Shown here piece by piece: positions 24,834 through 33,201 of a DNA stretch of 64,000 bases. This stretch comes from Phenylobacterium sp. (lineage in GTDB: Bacteria > Pseudomonadota > Alphaproteobacteria > Caulobacterales > Caulobacteraceae). The notes under the pieces were generated by a model that worked only from the letters and a program-made list of their open reading frames with translations, was not told where the DNA came from and did not search any database. Where the stretch lies: contig NZ_SCTC01000088.1 in NCBI RefSeq assembly GCF_004299445.1, positions 1 through 64,000 on the forward strand, given 5' to 3'. The translations under genes and the position numbers were made by a program. How positions within the stretch are numbered: position 1 is the stretch's first letter; every line of letters starts with the position of its first letter.

Positions 24834-26322
24834 TGCGCGCCCCCGAGGCTTCACGTCCGCGCCAGTCGGCGGCCGAGGCGGCGTAGAGGCTCACGAGGTC
24901 CGACAGTCGCTGGGCCTGGGCCTGGGCCAGGTCGCGGCGATCGCGGTCGAGCTGCCGGCGCGCCTGCAAGACTTCGGCCGCGGTGCGCGCGCCCAATTGC
25001 GCCGCCTGCAGCGTGACGTCGGCCGACTCGCGGCTCAGCGACACCGCCCGGGTCAGGGCCTCGGTCCGCTGGCGGTCGGTCTCCAGCGCGGCCATCGCAT
25101 CCGACACCTCGACGAACGCGCGCAGAACCGTCAGCCGGTAGCGGGCCAGCGCCTCGCGCGCCTGCGCCTCGGCCTGCCGGGTGCGGGCCTTACGCGCGCC
25201 GCCATCGAAGATCGGCGCTGTCAGTCCGCCCAGCAGCGTCCAGCCGGCGGCGTCGGTCGAGATCACGTCCTCGGGCTTGATCGACGAGAGCGCCCCGTTC
25301 GCCGAAAGCCGGATGTTGGGAAACTGGTCCGCCCGGGCCGCACCGATTGCGGCCGTCGCCGCGTGCAGTTCCGCCTCAGCCGCCAGGATGTCGGGCCGGC
25401 GGCGGACCAGGGCGGACGGCAGGCTGACGGGTATGGCAGCCGGCACGGTCAGGCCGGCGAGTTCGAATTCCGGCGGCGTCCAGGCGGCCGGAGACTTCCC
25501 CACCAGCAAGGCCAACTGGTGGCGGGCGGCGTCGTACTGCCGGCGCAGTGGCGGGATCAGGGCCTCGTCCTCGGCCAACTGCGTCTCAACCTGGGTGACG
25601 GTGATGCGCGGAATGCCGCCCAGTGCGAACGACTGGTGGGCGAGGTCCAGCAGCGTGCGGTCGTCGGCGATGATCGACTGCAGGGCCGCGATCTCGCCCT
25701 TGAGGCCTGCGATGCGCACCGCCTGCAGTGTCACGTTGGCGGTCAGGGTCAGGTAGGCGGCGTCGGCCTCATGCGCGCCCTGGGCGGTGCGCGCGGCGGC
25801 GGCCTCCTCGCGCCGGCGCCCGCCGCCGAAGAGGTCGAGGTCGTAGCTGACGCGCCCGCCCAGCGAGAAGACGTCGAAGGTGCGAGGCCGCCCGAACTCT
25901 GTGAACTGCGAGCCGCTGGGCGCGCCGGAGAAGCCGAACGAGGCGGGGTTGAACTTCTGCCGCTGCGCCGAGGCGGTTCCCTCGACCTGCGGCTTGCGTT
26001 CGCCGGTCGCCTCGCGCTCGGCGGCCTTATAGCGCTCGAGCTTGGCGAGCGCCGCGGCGACTGTGGGGCTGTCTGCCAGGGCCAGGCCGATGACCTCGTC
26101 GAGGGCCGGAGACCTGAAGGCCTGCCACCAGGGCCCCGCCGCGCGGACGTCGGGGCTCAGAACCACGCCGGGCGCCGGGGGTTCCCCAGTCATGGCGTAG
26201 CCCGCGAGTCTGCTGTCGGGCGCGGGCGGCTGGAAGTCGGGGCCGACCGTGGTGCAGGCCGAAATGGCCACACCCAGGCTCGCCACGGCGGCGCAGAGGC
26301 GGGCGGCGGGGGCGCGGGCCAT
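24811..26322 (-). CDS. NodT-family outer-membrane efflux lipoprotein
   Basis: The TolC-like outer-membrane channel of the pump, 503 residues. The signal peptide has lipobox ISAC (Cys23), followed by TTVGPDFQPPAPDSR, the typical start of NodT/OprM-type proteins. Two outer-membrane efflux repeats follow, including RRRPDILAAEAELHAATA, a hallmark segment of the family. It is the middle gene of the operon, 6 bp after the HlyD gene and overlapping emrB, so it is translationally linked to both. Confidence 0.94.
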   Translation of the reverse strand: MARAPAARLCAAVASLGVAISACTTVGPDFQPPAPDSRLAGYAMTGEPPAPGVVLSPDVRAAGPWWQAFRSPALDEVIGLALADSPTVAAALAKLERYKAAEREATGERKPQVEGTASAQRQKFNPASFGFSGAPSGSQFTEFGRPRTFDVFSLGGRVSYDLDLFGGGRRREEAAAARTAQGAHEADAAYLTLTANVTLQAVRIAGLKGEIAALQSIIADDRTLLDLAHQSFALGGIPRITVTQVETQLAEDEALIPPLRRQYDAARHQLALLVGKSPAAWTPPEFELAGLTVPAAIPVSLPSALVRRRPDILAAEAELHAATAAIGAARADQFPNIRLSANGALSSIKPEDVISTDAAGWTLLGGLTAPIFDGGARKARTRQAEAQAREALARYRLTVLRAFVEVSDAMAALETDRQRTEALTRAVSLSRESADVTLQAAQLGARTAAEVLQARRQLDRDRRDLAQAQAQRLSDLVSLYAASAADWRGREASGARNGVGPGR

Positions 26323-26328
26323 ACGTCC

Positions 26329-27390
26329 CTACTCCCGCTTCAGCGCGGTGCGCACATCGACCTTCACCTTGGCCGACAGGCCCGCGCGGGCCGCCCGCGG
26401 CGGCGGCGGGCGGTCGAACGCGATGCGGACCGGCAGCCGCTGGGTGACTTTCACCCAGTTGCCCGTGGCGTTCTGGGCGGGTAGCACCGAGAATGCCGAA
26501 CCCGTGCCGGGCGCGAAGCTGGCGACGTGGCCGCGCAGCGCGCCGCCGGGATAGGCGTCGACGTCGATCTCCACCGCCTGGCCCACCTCCATGTTGCGGA
26601 CCTGGTCCTCCTTGAAGTTGGCTTCGATCCACGGGTGACCGGACAACAGCCAGAACGCGGTCTGCGACGCGTTTAAATAGGCGCCGACCGGCAGCTGGTC
26701 GACGCGGGCGACGACACCATCGGCGGGGGCGACGACTGTGGCGAAGTCCTGGTTCAGCCGGGCGCGCTGGAGCTGGGCGCGGGCCTGCAGCACCGCGGGC
26801 GCCTGATCGCCGACGTTCGGGTCTCCGCCCAGCGCCGCCAGGGCCTGGGCCGCCTGCTGCTGGGCCACAGCCAGCTGGTCGCGCGCCTGGTTGGCGGTGT
26901 GCACGGCCTGGTCGACCACCTGGCCCGAGACGGCCCCGGCCGCGTTGAGCTGGCGCTGGCGGGTCACTTCACGGGTGGCGAAGGCCAGGTTCTCGCGCGC
27001 TGCGCCGACGCTCGCCATTTCGCGCTGATAGGCGATCCGCGCCTGGCTCACCGCCAGCTGCGCGTTGCCGAGCTGGGCCTGGGCCAGGTCGACGCTGGCC
27101 TGGAGGTCGCGCTGATCCAGGCGGAACAGCACCTGTCCGCGCCGAACCGGCTGGTTCTCCTTCACATAGATTTCGACGACACGGCCGCCGATCGAGGGCG
27201 CCACCGGCGTCTTGGCCACCTGGACGTAGGCGTTGTCGGTGGTCTCGAAGCGCCCGCTGCTGAGGATCAGGTAGGCGAGGACGGCCAGGATCAGGATCGG
27301 TCCCACCCCCATAACCACCCAGCGCCGCCGGAACTGGCGGCGTGCGGTTCCTCCGGGCGCAGCCGGCTTGCGGTCCTCCGATGTACTCAA
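26329..27390 (-). CDS. HlyD-family periplasmic adaptor (EmrA-like)
   Basis: Membrane-fusion protein linking the permease to the outer-membrane channel, 353 residues. There is one membrane segment near residues 27-46 (VVMGVGPILILAVLAYLIL). Next is a lipoyl half (YVQVAKTPVAPSIGGRVVEI, VRRGQVLFRLD), a long coiled-coil hairpin (80-190), the second lipoyl half (APADGVVARVDQLPVG), and a beta-barrel (PWIEANFKEDQV). The start codon is TTG at 27390 with GAGGGG close by, which is unusual; no better in-frame ATG exists. First gene of the efflux operon. Confidence 0.93.
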   Translation of the reverse strand: MSTSEDRKPAAPGGTARRQFRRRWVVMGVGPILILAVLAYLILSSGRFETTDNAYVQVAKTPVAPSIGGRVVEIYVKENQPVRRGQVLFRLDQRDLQASVDLAQAQLGNAQLAVSQARIAYQREMASVGAARENLAFATREVTRQRQLNAAGAVSGQVVDQAVHTANQARDQLAVAQQQAAQALAALGGDPNVGDQAPAVLQARAQLQRARLNQDFATVVAPADGVVARVDQLPVGAYLNASQTAFWLLSGHPWIEANFKEDQVRNMEVGQAVEIDVDAYPGGALRGHVASFAPGTGSAFSVLPAQNATGNWVKVTQRLPVRIAFDRPPPPRAARAGLSAKVKVDVRTALKRE

Positions 27391-27445
27391 GTCCCCTCAC
27401 GCCCGGCTGCACGGCCCACCGCGTCCAAGCGGGCGCCGGCTACTC

Positions 27446-27461
27446 GTGGATACATCTATCC
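27446..27461. promoter_or_regulatory. Inverted-repeat operator candidate for the efflux operon/TetR gene
   Basis: TGGATA (27446-27451) and TATCCA (27456-27461) form a perfect inverted repeat with a 4-nt spacer between the divergent efflux operon and the TetR gene. TetR-family proteins usually bind such sites and repress both flanking promoters. The assignment is by position and symmetry. Confidence 0.5.
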
Positions 27462-27581
27462 AGCCGTACCCTACGTTCGGCAAGCGTCGTCGCCCACGCA
27501 GCGCCGCGAAGGCGACACCGCCGGGCTTGTTGACGTGCACCTGGTCGGTCATTGATGCTCTTGGGGGGCGACGCGTCGAAC

Positions 27582-28193
27582 ATGTCCAGAAGCACAGGCC
27601 AGATCGACCTGGCGAAGCACGAAGCCATACTGGACGCGGCTATCGAACTGTTGGTGGAGCGTGGCGTGGAGGCGTCCCTGGAAGACATTGCGCGCCGCGC
27701 GGGTGTCGCCAAGCAGACGATCTACAACCACTATGGTTCGAAGAACGAGGTGGTGCGCGCCCTCGCCGCTCGGCGGGCCGCCTCGATCGCGGCCCCCTTG
27801 GCTGGACTGGATGCCGCCCAGCATCCCGAGAGGACCCTCGTTGCCTACGGCGTCGCATTGCTGCAAGCGCTCCTCGCCACACGCAGCATCGGCTTCATGC
27901 GCTTCGCCATCGGCAGCGCCGCGACGTCGCCCGAACTGGCGCGGGCGATCTATCATTCGGGGATCCGCATGAGTCGAACCAGTCTCGCCGACTTCCTCGT
28001 CGTCGAAGCCTCGGCAGGACGGCTCAGCATCCCCAATCCCAGTCAGGCGGCAGAGATGTACGCGGGGATGGTGATCGGGAGCCTCCAGTCCGCCTTTCTA
28101 CTTAACGCTCGCGCCGACATCTCCCACGAGGAAATCGAAGCCACCGCCTGCGAGGCTGCGCATCGCTTCATGCGCGCGTTCGCTCCGGACTAG
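27582..28193 (+). CDS. TetR-family repressor of the efflux operon
   Basis: A 203-residue regulator. The N-terminal DNA-binding domain is AILDAAIELLVERGVEA, then the helix-turn-helix IARRAGVAKQTIYNHYGSKN. The C-terminal ligand domain resembles AefR-type regulators (IGFMRFAIGSAATSPELARA). The start is uncertain: an in-frame TTG at 27552 and ATG at 27555 lie upstream after weak signals; MSRSTG at 27582 best fits the family length. Its divergent position suggests it represses the efflux operon through the 27446-27461 inverted repeat and releases on binding an exported compound. Confidence 0.85.
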   Translation: MSRSTGQIDLAKHEAILDAAIELLVERGVEASLEDIARRAGVAKQTIYNHYGSKNEVVRALAARRAASIAAPLAGLDAAQHPERTLVAYGVALLQALLATRSIGFMRFAIGSAATSPELARAIYHSGIRMSRTSLADFLVVEASAGRLSIPNPSQAAEMYAGMVIGSLQSAFLLNARADISHEEIEATACEAAHRFMRAFAPD

Positions 28194-28439
28194 CGCGATC
28201 GCAACCCCTCGATCTGCTCTGCGCCAGCTCGGGGCTTTCGCTTGGGCCGGGCGCTATATTCGCGAGACACGCGGTCGTCCCGGTGAACGGAGCCAACATC
28301 GGCGTGGACGAGCTTCACGGGGTTTCGACGGTTCGCCCCCTTCCCGGCCCAGCATATCCTATAGGCAACGAGACCGCCGGTGTTACGCAGCCGGGAGTTC
28401 GACGTCACTTCACCGGGGTCTCGTCGAGGACTTCTGCGC

Positions 28440-28800
28440 GCTTCAGCGTGGGCATGCGACGCCTCCCTTAGAGTCGATAGGTTCGAGGATGAGGTCGTCG
28501 ATCTCATGCCGGAGATGTCCGACAAGGTTGGTCATGCCGGTCCGCTTCCGCGTCCGACACCAGGATTCGCCGCCGGCGCTGGGCGGCTGGACCCTTGAGC
28601 CGTGGGCCGAGGTCCGCGCCCAGCTCCAGCGGCATGTTGAAGCGCGGCAGGCCCGAGGGACTGTCCAGCTCGAAGCGCGAGACGTCATGCAACGAGAACT
28701 TGCACGAGGTGATCAGGTTCAGGATCTTGTCGAACCGCACGACGGCGCTGTCGGATCCGTCGAGCGCGCAGCGCGGAACGAAGGCCTCAATATGTGCCGC
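28440..28800 (-). pseudogene. Fragment of a conserved PRCALE/LPRFNMPLELG family protein
   Basis: On the minus strand one frame reads HIEAFVPRCALDGSDSAVVR, then FDKILNLITSCKFSLHDVSR, then SGLPRFNMPLELGADLG. I recognise this as the core of a conserved family of unknown function whose members usually read FVPRCALE...KFSIHDVSR...LPRFNMPLELG. The N-terminal part is missing, and after about 28560 the frame changes (RHDQ in one frame, LSDISG in another), so it is a frameshifted remnant. I do not assign a function. The flanking 28194-28439 shows nothing recognisable. Confidence 0.6.
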
Positions 28801-28867
28801 GGAGGGTTCGGTTCAATTATGTCAGACCGCAAGTCGTGGGTTTTCGCAGGTTCGGCGGCCGTGAGCG

Positions 28868-29161
28868 GTGCTAGCTCCGTACGGGCGGATCGTGGAGGCT
28901 CGCGCACCCGCCGCGGATGTCGCCCGCATTCTCCGCTCCGGCTACGCCGCCTGGCACGAGCAGCTCACCAAACTCGTAGACCGCGCGCACTCTGAAGGCG
29001 ACATGGCAGCTTGCGCGGACCCGGCGCTCGTGGCTCGGGGTCTTGCGGCGATGGTGGATGGCGTCGCCATTGGCATGCTTCGGGACGGCAGTCGCCTGGC
29101 CAAGCGTCGCCGATTGGCGACGCTTCGTGATTGGCTGAATATTCTGCGGCAGACGGGCTAG
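28868..29161 (+). pseudogene. C-terminal fragment of a TetR-family regulator
   Basis: Residues such as VARILRSGYAAWHEQLTKLV, GDMAACADPALVARGLAAMV and DGVAIGMLRDGSR match the ligand-binding C-terminal domain of BetI-like TetR regulators. No helix-turn-helix domain precedes it; upstream sequence belongs to another remnant on the other strand. It therefore cannot bind DNA and is a leftover. It ends 233 bp before the MarR gene. Confidence 0.65.
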
Positions 29162-29209
29162 GGCAAACCATCTTGGACCAACCGGCCCATGGAGTGCCCC
29201 GTCCGCCGC

Positions 29210-29244
29210 GGAGAAGAAAACGGGCGCGCCCAAGGGCGCGCCCG
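29210..29244 (-). terminator. Perfect GC hairpin with T tract, next to motif copy 1
   Basis: CGGGCGCGCCC (29221-29231) pairs perfectly with 29234-29244. On the minus strand it is followed by TTTTCTTCTCC, making a strong intrinsic terminator. No gene ends here: the nearest gene to the left is on the plus strand. The stem begins about 51 nt from the TTGTANCATACA motif at 29284-29295, so it would end a transcript of roughly 60-70 nt starting near the motif. Confidence 0.75.
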
Positions 29245-29283
29245 AAATGACAGTAAAACTGCCGAGGAGACGTGTAGCAATAA

Positions 29284-29295
29284 TTGTATCATACA
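29284..29295. promoter_or_regulatory. TTGTANCATACA motif, copy 1 (upstream of MarR)
   Basis: TTGTATCATACA, nearly symmetrical (TGTAT.ATACA). It lies 100 bp before the MarR start on the plus strand and 51 nt before the hairpin on the minus strand, so it sits between two divergent outputs. It is one of five copies in the accessory region. Operator or promoter function is inferred from recurrence and position. Confidence 0.6.
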
Positions 29296-29394
29296 TTACT
29301 GTCAAGCATCTGTGGCCTGGAGCGAGGCCGACCGCTTATTTCGGGGAAGAATCGGCTCGTTGGCCATCCGCGAGCGCTGTCGTAAGCTGTCGTT

Positions 29395-29874
29395 ATGGCA
29401 CATTACATTCGGGCGGCCGAGATTGGAGTCGAGGCAACACTCCTTGGGCGGCGATGGCGCAGACGGATCGATGATCGCCTGCGGGCCAGCGGGCTCACGC
29501 ATGCCCGCTGGCAGGTGTTGCTGAGCCTGTCGAGGGTCGAAGACGGGGTCAGCCAACGGGAGCTCGCCGACCAGCTGGCCGTCGGCGGGCCCACAATCGG
29601 GCGTCATCTGGAGGAGCTGGAACGGCTGGGGCTCATCGAACGCTATCCCCGGCCAGGCGACCGGCGCGCCCAGTGCGTGCGGCTGGCCGCTAGGTCGAAG
29701 CCGCTGATGGAACGGATCGAGGCGATCGTCGCAGCTCTCCAGCGCGATCTGCTCGGCGATGTGTCTGGCGAGGCCCTTGAGACCTGCCTGACCATTCTGA
29801 GAATTCTGAACCTGCGCCTCGATCGCGACCGGCCGCTGCCCAAGGAGCTTAGAGAGGAAGGTCTTCAGGCGTAG
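29395..29874 (+). CDS. MarR-family regulator 1
   Basis: A 159-residue winged-helix regulator. The helix-turn-helix is in SQRELADQLAVGGPTIGRHL, followed by EELERLGLIERYPRPGDRRA, the wing typical of MarR proteins, whose ligands are often aromatic compounds. The C-terminal helices (150 on) form the dimer interface. Its stop overlaps the next gene by one base, so the two are co-translated. The TTGTANCATACA motif 100 bp upstream may be its own or a partner regulator's site. Confidence 0.9.
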   Translation: MAHYIRAAEIGVEATLLGRRWRRRIDDRLRASGLTHARWQVLLSLSRVEDGVSQRELADQLAVGGPTIGRHLEELERLGLIERYPRPGDRRAQCVRLAARSKPLMERIEAIVAALQRDLLGDVSGEALETCLTILRILNLRLDRDRPLPKELREEGLQA

Positions 29875-30584
29875 TGCCCCAACCTGCTCAGATGACCCTG
29901 AAGTTCCGGTGCCCGCAGGAGCTGGACGGACGGCTGCCCCTACCCGTCCCGGCGACGCGCGGCCTGCCTGACTGGTTCAAGACCATGCCGCAGCAGGCGT
30001 TCAACCCGCTTGCTTCCATTGAGGACGACACAGTCAAGCGGTGCCCCCCGTTCATAGACGCCATGACCGCTGGATTCCTGATCCCTCTGATTTGTGACGT
30101 GAAGGTCGAGAATGGCGAATTCACGTGGGACAACGACCTCCCGCCAACCCGAGGCGTCGCGTTCGAGCGCTCGCCAATTGGCTTCCATCCGGCCAGCCAG
30201 GTCATCGGCTCGCCGCTGTTCGACCCGGATCGCTTCCTCATCAAGTTCCACAACCTCTGGACGATAGAGGCGCCAGCTGGGTATTCGCTGCTTTTCACGC
30301 ACCCGGCCAACCGATTCGACTTGCCGTTCACCACCCTGACCGGGGTCGTGGACTGCGACCGATACCACGACGCCAGTATCCACTTCCCGGCGCACTGGCA
30401 CAACGCGGCCTTCAACGGCGTTCTTTCGAAGGGCACGCCGGTCGCGCAATGCATCCCAATCAAGCGGGAGGCCTGGACCGCGGAGACAGCGGTCTTCACC
30501 GCAGAGGAAACCACGGCGAACCGCGATTTGAGCGAGCGGATCCGCCGCGACAAGGGCGTCTACCGCCGCCACTACCGGGCTTGA
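29874..30584 (+). CDS. DUF6065-like protein (locus A copy, intact)
   Basis: A 236-residue soluble protein with no signal or membrane segment. Landmarks: KFRCPQELDGRLPLP near the start, DDTVKRCPPFIDAMTAGFLI, FHNLWTIEAPAGYSLLFTHP, NRFDLPFTTLTGVVDCDRY, KGTPVAQCIPIKRE, and GVYRRHYRA at the end. I remember this pattern as DUF6065, whose function is unknown. It starts with GTG overlapping the MarR stop (29874-29876); an ATG at 29892 is an alternative. A decayed copy lies at 63278-64000, next to a decayed MarR, so the association with MarR recurs. Confidence 0.75.
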   Translation: MPQPAQMTLKFRCPQELDGRLPLPVPATRGLPDWFKTMPQQAFNPLASIEDDTVKRCPPFIDAMTAGFLIPLICDVKVENGEFTWDNDLPPTRGVAFERSPIGFHPASQVIGSPLFDPDRFLIKFHNLWTIEAPAGYSLLFTHPANRFDLPFTTLTGVVDCDRYHDASIHFPAHWHNAAFNGVLSKGTPVAQCIPIKREAWTAETAVFTAEETTANRDLSERIRRDKGVYRRHYRA

Positions 30585-30590
30585 ACGGGA

Positions 30591-31442
30591 TCAATTTGCA
30601 GCGCGCCCCAGGAATGCCGCGGCCTCGCTAGGCCGCAGGAAGAAGCGGCCATGCGAGGTAGTCCCAAGCGCCACGATAGCCAGAGGCGCCAGCCGATGCG
30701 CACTCCGCACCGCGGCGCGCAAGGTGGCTTCCCCAGCGCTTCGCGCGCCCATTTCCAACTGACATTTTCCGAGCTCAAGCAAGGTCGCCGCGTCTTCAGG
30801 CCGCAGAATGAGCGCGCGCCGAAGGAGATGGGCGGCGGCGGCGTATTCGCCATCCGCGGCCATCACCCGAGCCAGCCCGACCGTCGCGTCGTGCCGCTCA
30901 GGGGCCGTCGCGAGCACTTGCAAAAACAGACGCCGCGCCACATCGCGTTGATTGTGTCCAAGGTGGATGAATCCAAGTCCGACACGCAACCCGACGCCAT
31001 CAGGCGCCAGCGCAAGCCCGCTTTCAAGCACAGCGATAGCCTCGTCGAAGCGACCGATCTCGGCGAGTTGCTCTCCCAATTTGAGAAACGCCAACGGGAA
31101 CACGGGGCGCCGCATCGTCGCCCGGCGCAACTGGTCCAGCGCCTCGTCGCCTCGACCGGCGGCGTTCAACGCCATGGCCAGCAGGGTCTCAGTCCCCGGC
31201 TCATGGCTGCGCCGCGCCGTTCGCCGCAACAGATCGATGGCCTCCTGGGCCCGGTCCTGCAGCAGAAAGGCCTCGGCCAGAATCTGCGCGGCAATCACAT
31301 TGCCCCGGTCCGCCTTGAGCACCACAGAGGCGAGACGCTCGGCCTCATGGGGGCGTTGCGCTCGCAGCGAGACCATGGCCTGTTCCAACGTCGGATTGAG
31401 GACTTTCGGCCGCTGGCGGATTGGAGGTGGGCGCTTCGGCAT
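30591..31442 (-). CDS. TPR-repeat protein
   Basis: A 283-residue protein made of about six tetratricopeptide repeats from residue 20 to 260 (RPHEAERLASVVLKADRGN, RAQEAIDLLRRTAR, FDEAIAVLESGLALAPDG, EYAAAAHLLRRALILRPEDA). No catalytic domain follows, so it probably acts as a protein-binding scaffold. No signal peptide; cytoplasmic. The ATG at 31442 follows GGAG. It converges on the DUF6065-like gene with only a 6-bp gap. The 252 bp upstream (31443-31694) show no gene. Confidence 0.85.
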   Translation of the reverse strand: MPKRPPPIRQRPKVLNPTLEQAMVSLRAQRPHEAERLASVVLKADRGNVIAAQILAEAFLLQDRAQEAIDLLRRTARRSHEPGTETLLAMALNAAGRGDEALDQLRRATMRRPVFPLAFLKLGEQLAEIGRFDEAIAVLESGLALAPDGVGLRVGLGFIHLGHNQRDVARRLFLQVLATAPERHDATVGLARVMAADGEYAAAAHLLRRALILRPEDAATLLELGKCQLEMGARSAGEATLRAAVRSAHRLAPLAIVALGTTSHGRFFLRPSEAAAFLGRAAN

Positions 31443-31694
31443 CGATCTCCACACTAGAACAAGAATGGGCTGGTCGAAGGCTTCAGGAGATGAAGTCTAG
31501 AGCGCCGCCAGCATCGGAGATGTGGCCGAACGCGCAGACAGGGGTGCGTTTGGCGCGCCGGCGCGGTCCGCGCACCGGCGTTCAAGACCCCGCCCCCGCG
31601 CCTCCAGGATCCTGCCGCGGAAGCGCGCCGACGTTGCGCCGGCGTTCGTTCCGGGACGTCGTAGCGCGCGACCTTGAGGCCTCGAATCCCATTT

Positions 31695-33095
31695 TCAGAC
31701 CGGAGCGAGCCCCAGGCGCATGAGTTGCGCGACCTCGCGCGAATGGTCGTTTGCGCGGTCGCCGCCATCCAGGAGCCCCGAGGCGAGCCAGCCGCAGAGG
31801 GCCGTCCAGATGAGCGGCGCTAGGTCATAGTAGCGTTCCCGGAGCTGGTGATTTGCCACCGCGTCTACCTGGCGGCCACGCAGGTTCGCCCACAAGACGC
31901 GCCACCGAATCCGCAGGGCCTCGAGGTCGTCGGGTGAAAGCGCCTCCAGTCCCACGAATGGACGCAGTGGCTGGACATCTTCCCGAAGGTAGGCCTCCGC
32001 CAAAGCTTGAGCGAAGGCGAAGGCAGCGACGTCCGTGGTACGACCACTTGCGAAGGCCTCTTCCAGTATCCGATAGAGAACGTCGATCGTCCTGGCCTGG
32101 CAGGCTCGCACCAGACCCGCCTTGTCGCCGGCGAGTTCGCGGAGGGGGCGTGAATCGCAGCCGAGGCGCTTCGAGACCTCTTCCGGCGGAGCGCGCCATC
32201 CACCGCAGCGGTTGAGCAGGTACGAGGCGTTCACGAGCACCTTTTCGCGGCTCGAGCTCTGAAAGTCAGGGAAGCCGACGCTTGCCGGGAAGCGTGACGA
32301 CGGCGGCGCAAGGTCGAGGCGCGGCGCCTCCACCCCGACCGACCGGTCTCCTGCCCGGCCATAGGTGAGGAGGTCTTGAAGCGCTTCGATGACGCGAGGG
32401 CGATTGAAGAGCTTTGCGGGCGGCATCCTGTGCGATGCGACCGGCGTCCAGAGGATAAGCCCGAGGATGGCTCGCGCAGCGACTGGGAAGTCGCAATCGC
32501 GAACCTGGCCCGCCTGAGCGCCCGCCGCGAGCACCGCCGCCAGTTCTGCGACGAGCGCGTCGTGAAGGCTCCGCAGCTTGGCGCCTCGGGCGGCCGAGAG
32601 GAGATCGATCTCGCTCGGCGCGGCGATTTCCGGGCGAGCGGGGTTCAGGACCGTCGCGACGAGAGATCGGACGACCTTCAACGGGTGCCCTCGCCGACGC
32701 GTCGCGCCGCGAAGATGCCAGGCCACCACCTGGAAGGACCGCTGGTAGACCTGGAACAGCAAGTCCTTGCGCTCCTCTGTCAGGCCGCAGATGGCGGGTC
32801 TCACCGCGCCGAGTTGCTCGACGAACTGCGCATGGGTCGAGAGTTCCATCCCCTGGGCGTTGAACCGCCGGGCGGCGTGATCGAGCACGTGGTCGTGTGG
32901 CGAGGACTCTGCCGACGGCGGTTGCACCCCGATCCCTCTCTGCTCCGCGCCCGCTGCGGTGGCTCCCGAAAGGTGCGAGGCCTGTCGGCGAAGCGCCTGC
33001 GAGGAGGCGCAGCGGCCTCGCCGCTTCCCCAGAAGGGCAAGAAGGCCGGTAGCGGACTTCGATCTCGCAGGTGTGCGATAGTTTGTACCATACAA
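31695..33095 (-). CDS. Tandem TetR-type regulator with a diverged first HTH
   Basis: Up to 466 residues with two TetR-like halves. Half one: DHVLDHAARRFNAQGMELST, FVEQLGAVRPAICGLTEERK and DLLFQVYQRSFQVVAWHL, then a ligand-domain-like LKVVRSLVATVLNP. Here the recognition-helix position reads VRPAICGLTEE instead of the usual SRPTIYYYF-like sequence. Half two: EKVLVNASYLLNRCGGWRAP, VSKRLGCDSRPLRELAGDKA and ARTIDVLYRILEEA. Double TetR proteins are uncommon. The first possible ATG (33095) lies inside the TTGTANCATACA motif, so the true start is probably 60-170 bp downstream. A half-length relative is at 58375-59025. Confidence 0.7.
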   Translation of the reverse strand: MYGTNYRTPARSKSATGLLALLGKRRGRCASSQALRRQASHLSGATAAGAEQRGIGVQPPSAESSPHDHVLDHAARRFNAQGMELSTHAQFVEQLGAVRPAICGLTEERKDLLFQVYQRSFQVVAWHLRGATRRRGHPLKVVRSLVATVLNPARPEIAAPSEIDLLSAARGAKLRSLHDALVAELAAVLAAGAQAGQVRDCDFPVAARAILGLILWTPVASHRMPPAKLFNRPRVIEALQDLLTYGRAGDRSVGVEAPRLDLAPPSSRFPASVGFPDFQSSSREKVLVNASYLLNRCGGWRAPPEEVSKRLGCDSRPLRELAGDKAGLVRACQARTIDVLYRILEEAFASGRTTDVAAFAFAQALAEAYLREDVQPLRPFVGLEALSPDDLEALRIRWRVLWANLRGRQVDAVANHQLRERYYDLAPLIWTALCGWLASGLLDGGDRANDHSREVAQLMRLGLAPV

Positions 33096-33160
33096 TACTA
33101 CTGCCCCGACACAAGCTCGTAGGAGCGCCTCTGGCGCCGCACGCCAAGTGCGTGGCGCTC
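33083..33160 (+). promoter_or_regulatory. TTGTANCATACA motif copy 2 with branched hairpin
   Basis: TTGTACCATACA is at 33083-33094, upstream of the tandem TetR gene (minus). On the plus side, 39 nt from the motif, GAGCGCC (33123-33129) pairs with GGCGCTC (33154-33160), enclosing an inner CGCAC/GTGCG stem and followed by ATTTTG. The layout repeats that at 29.2, 37.0 and 62.7 kb, though with shorter spacing and a less perfect stem. Confidence 0.5.
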
Positions 33161-33201
33161 ATTTTGCCGGGTTGCTAAGGGATACGCCGTGCGCCGCGGG
33201 G

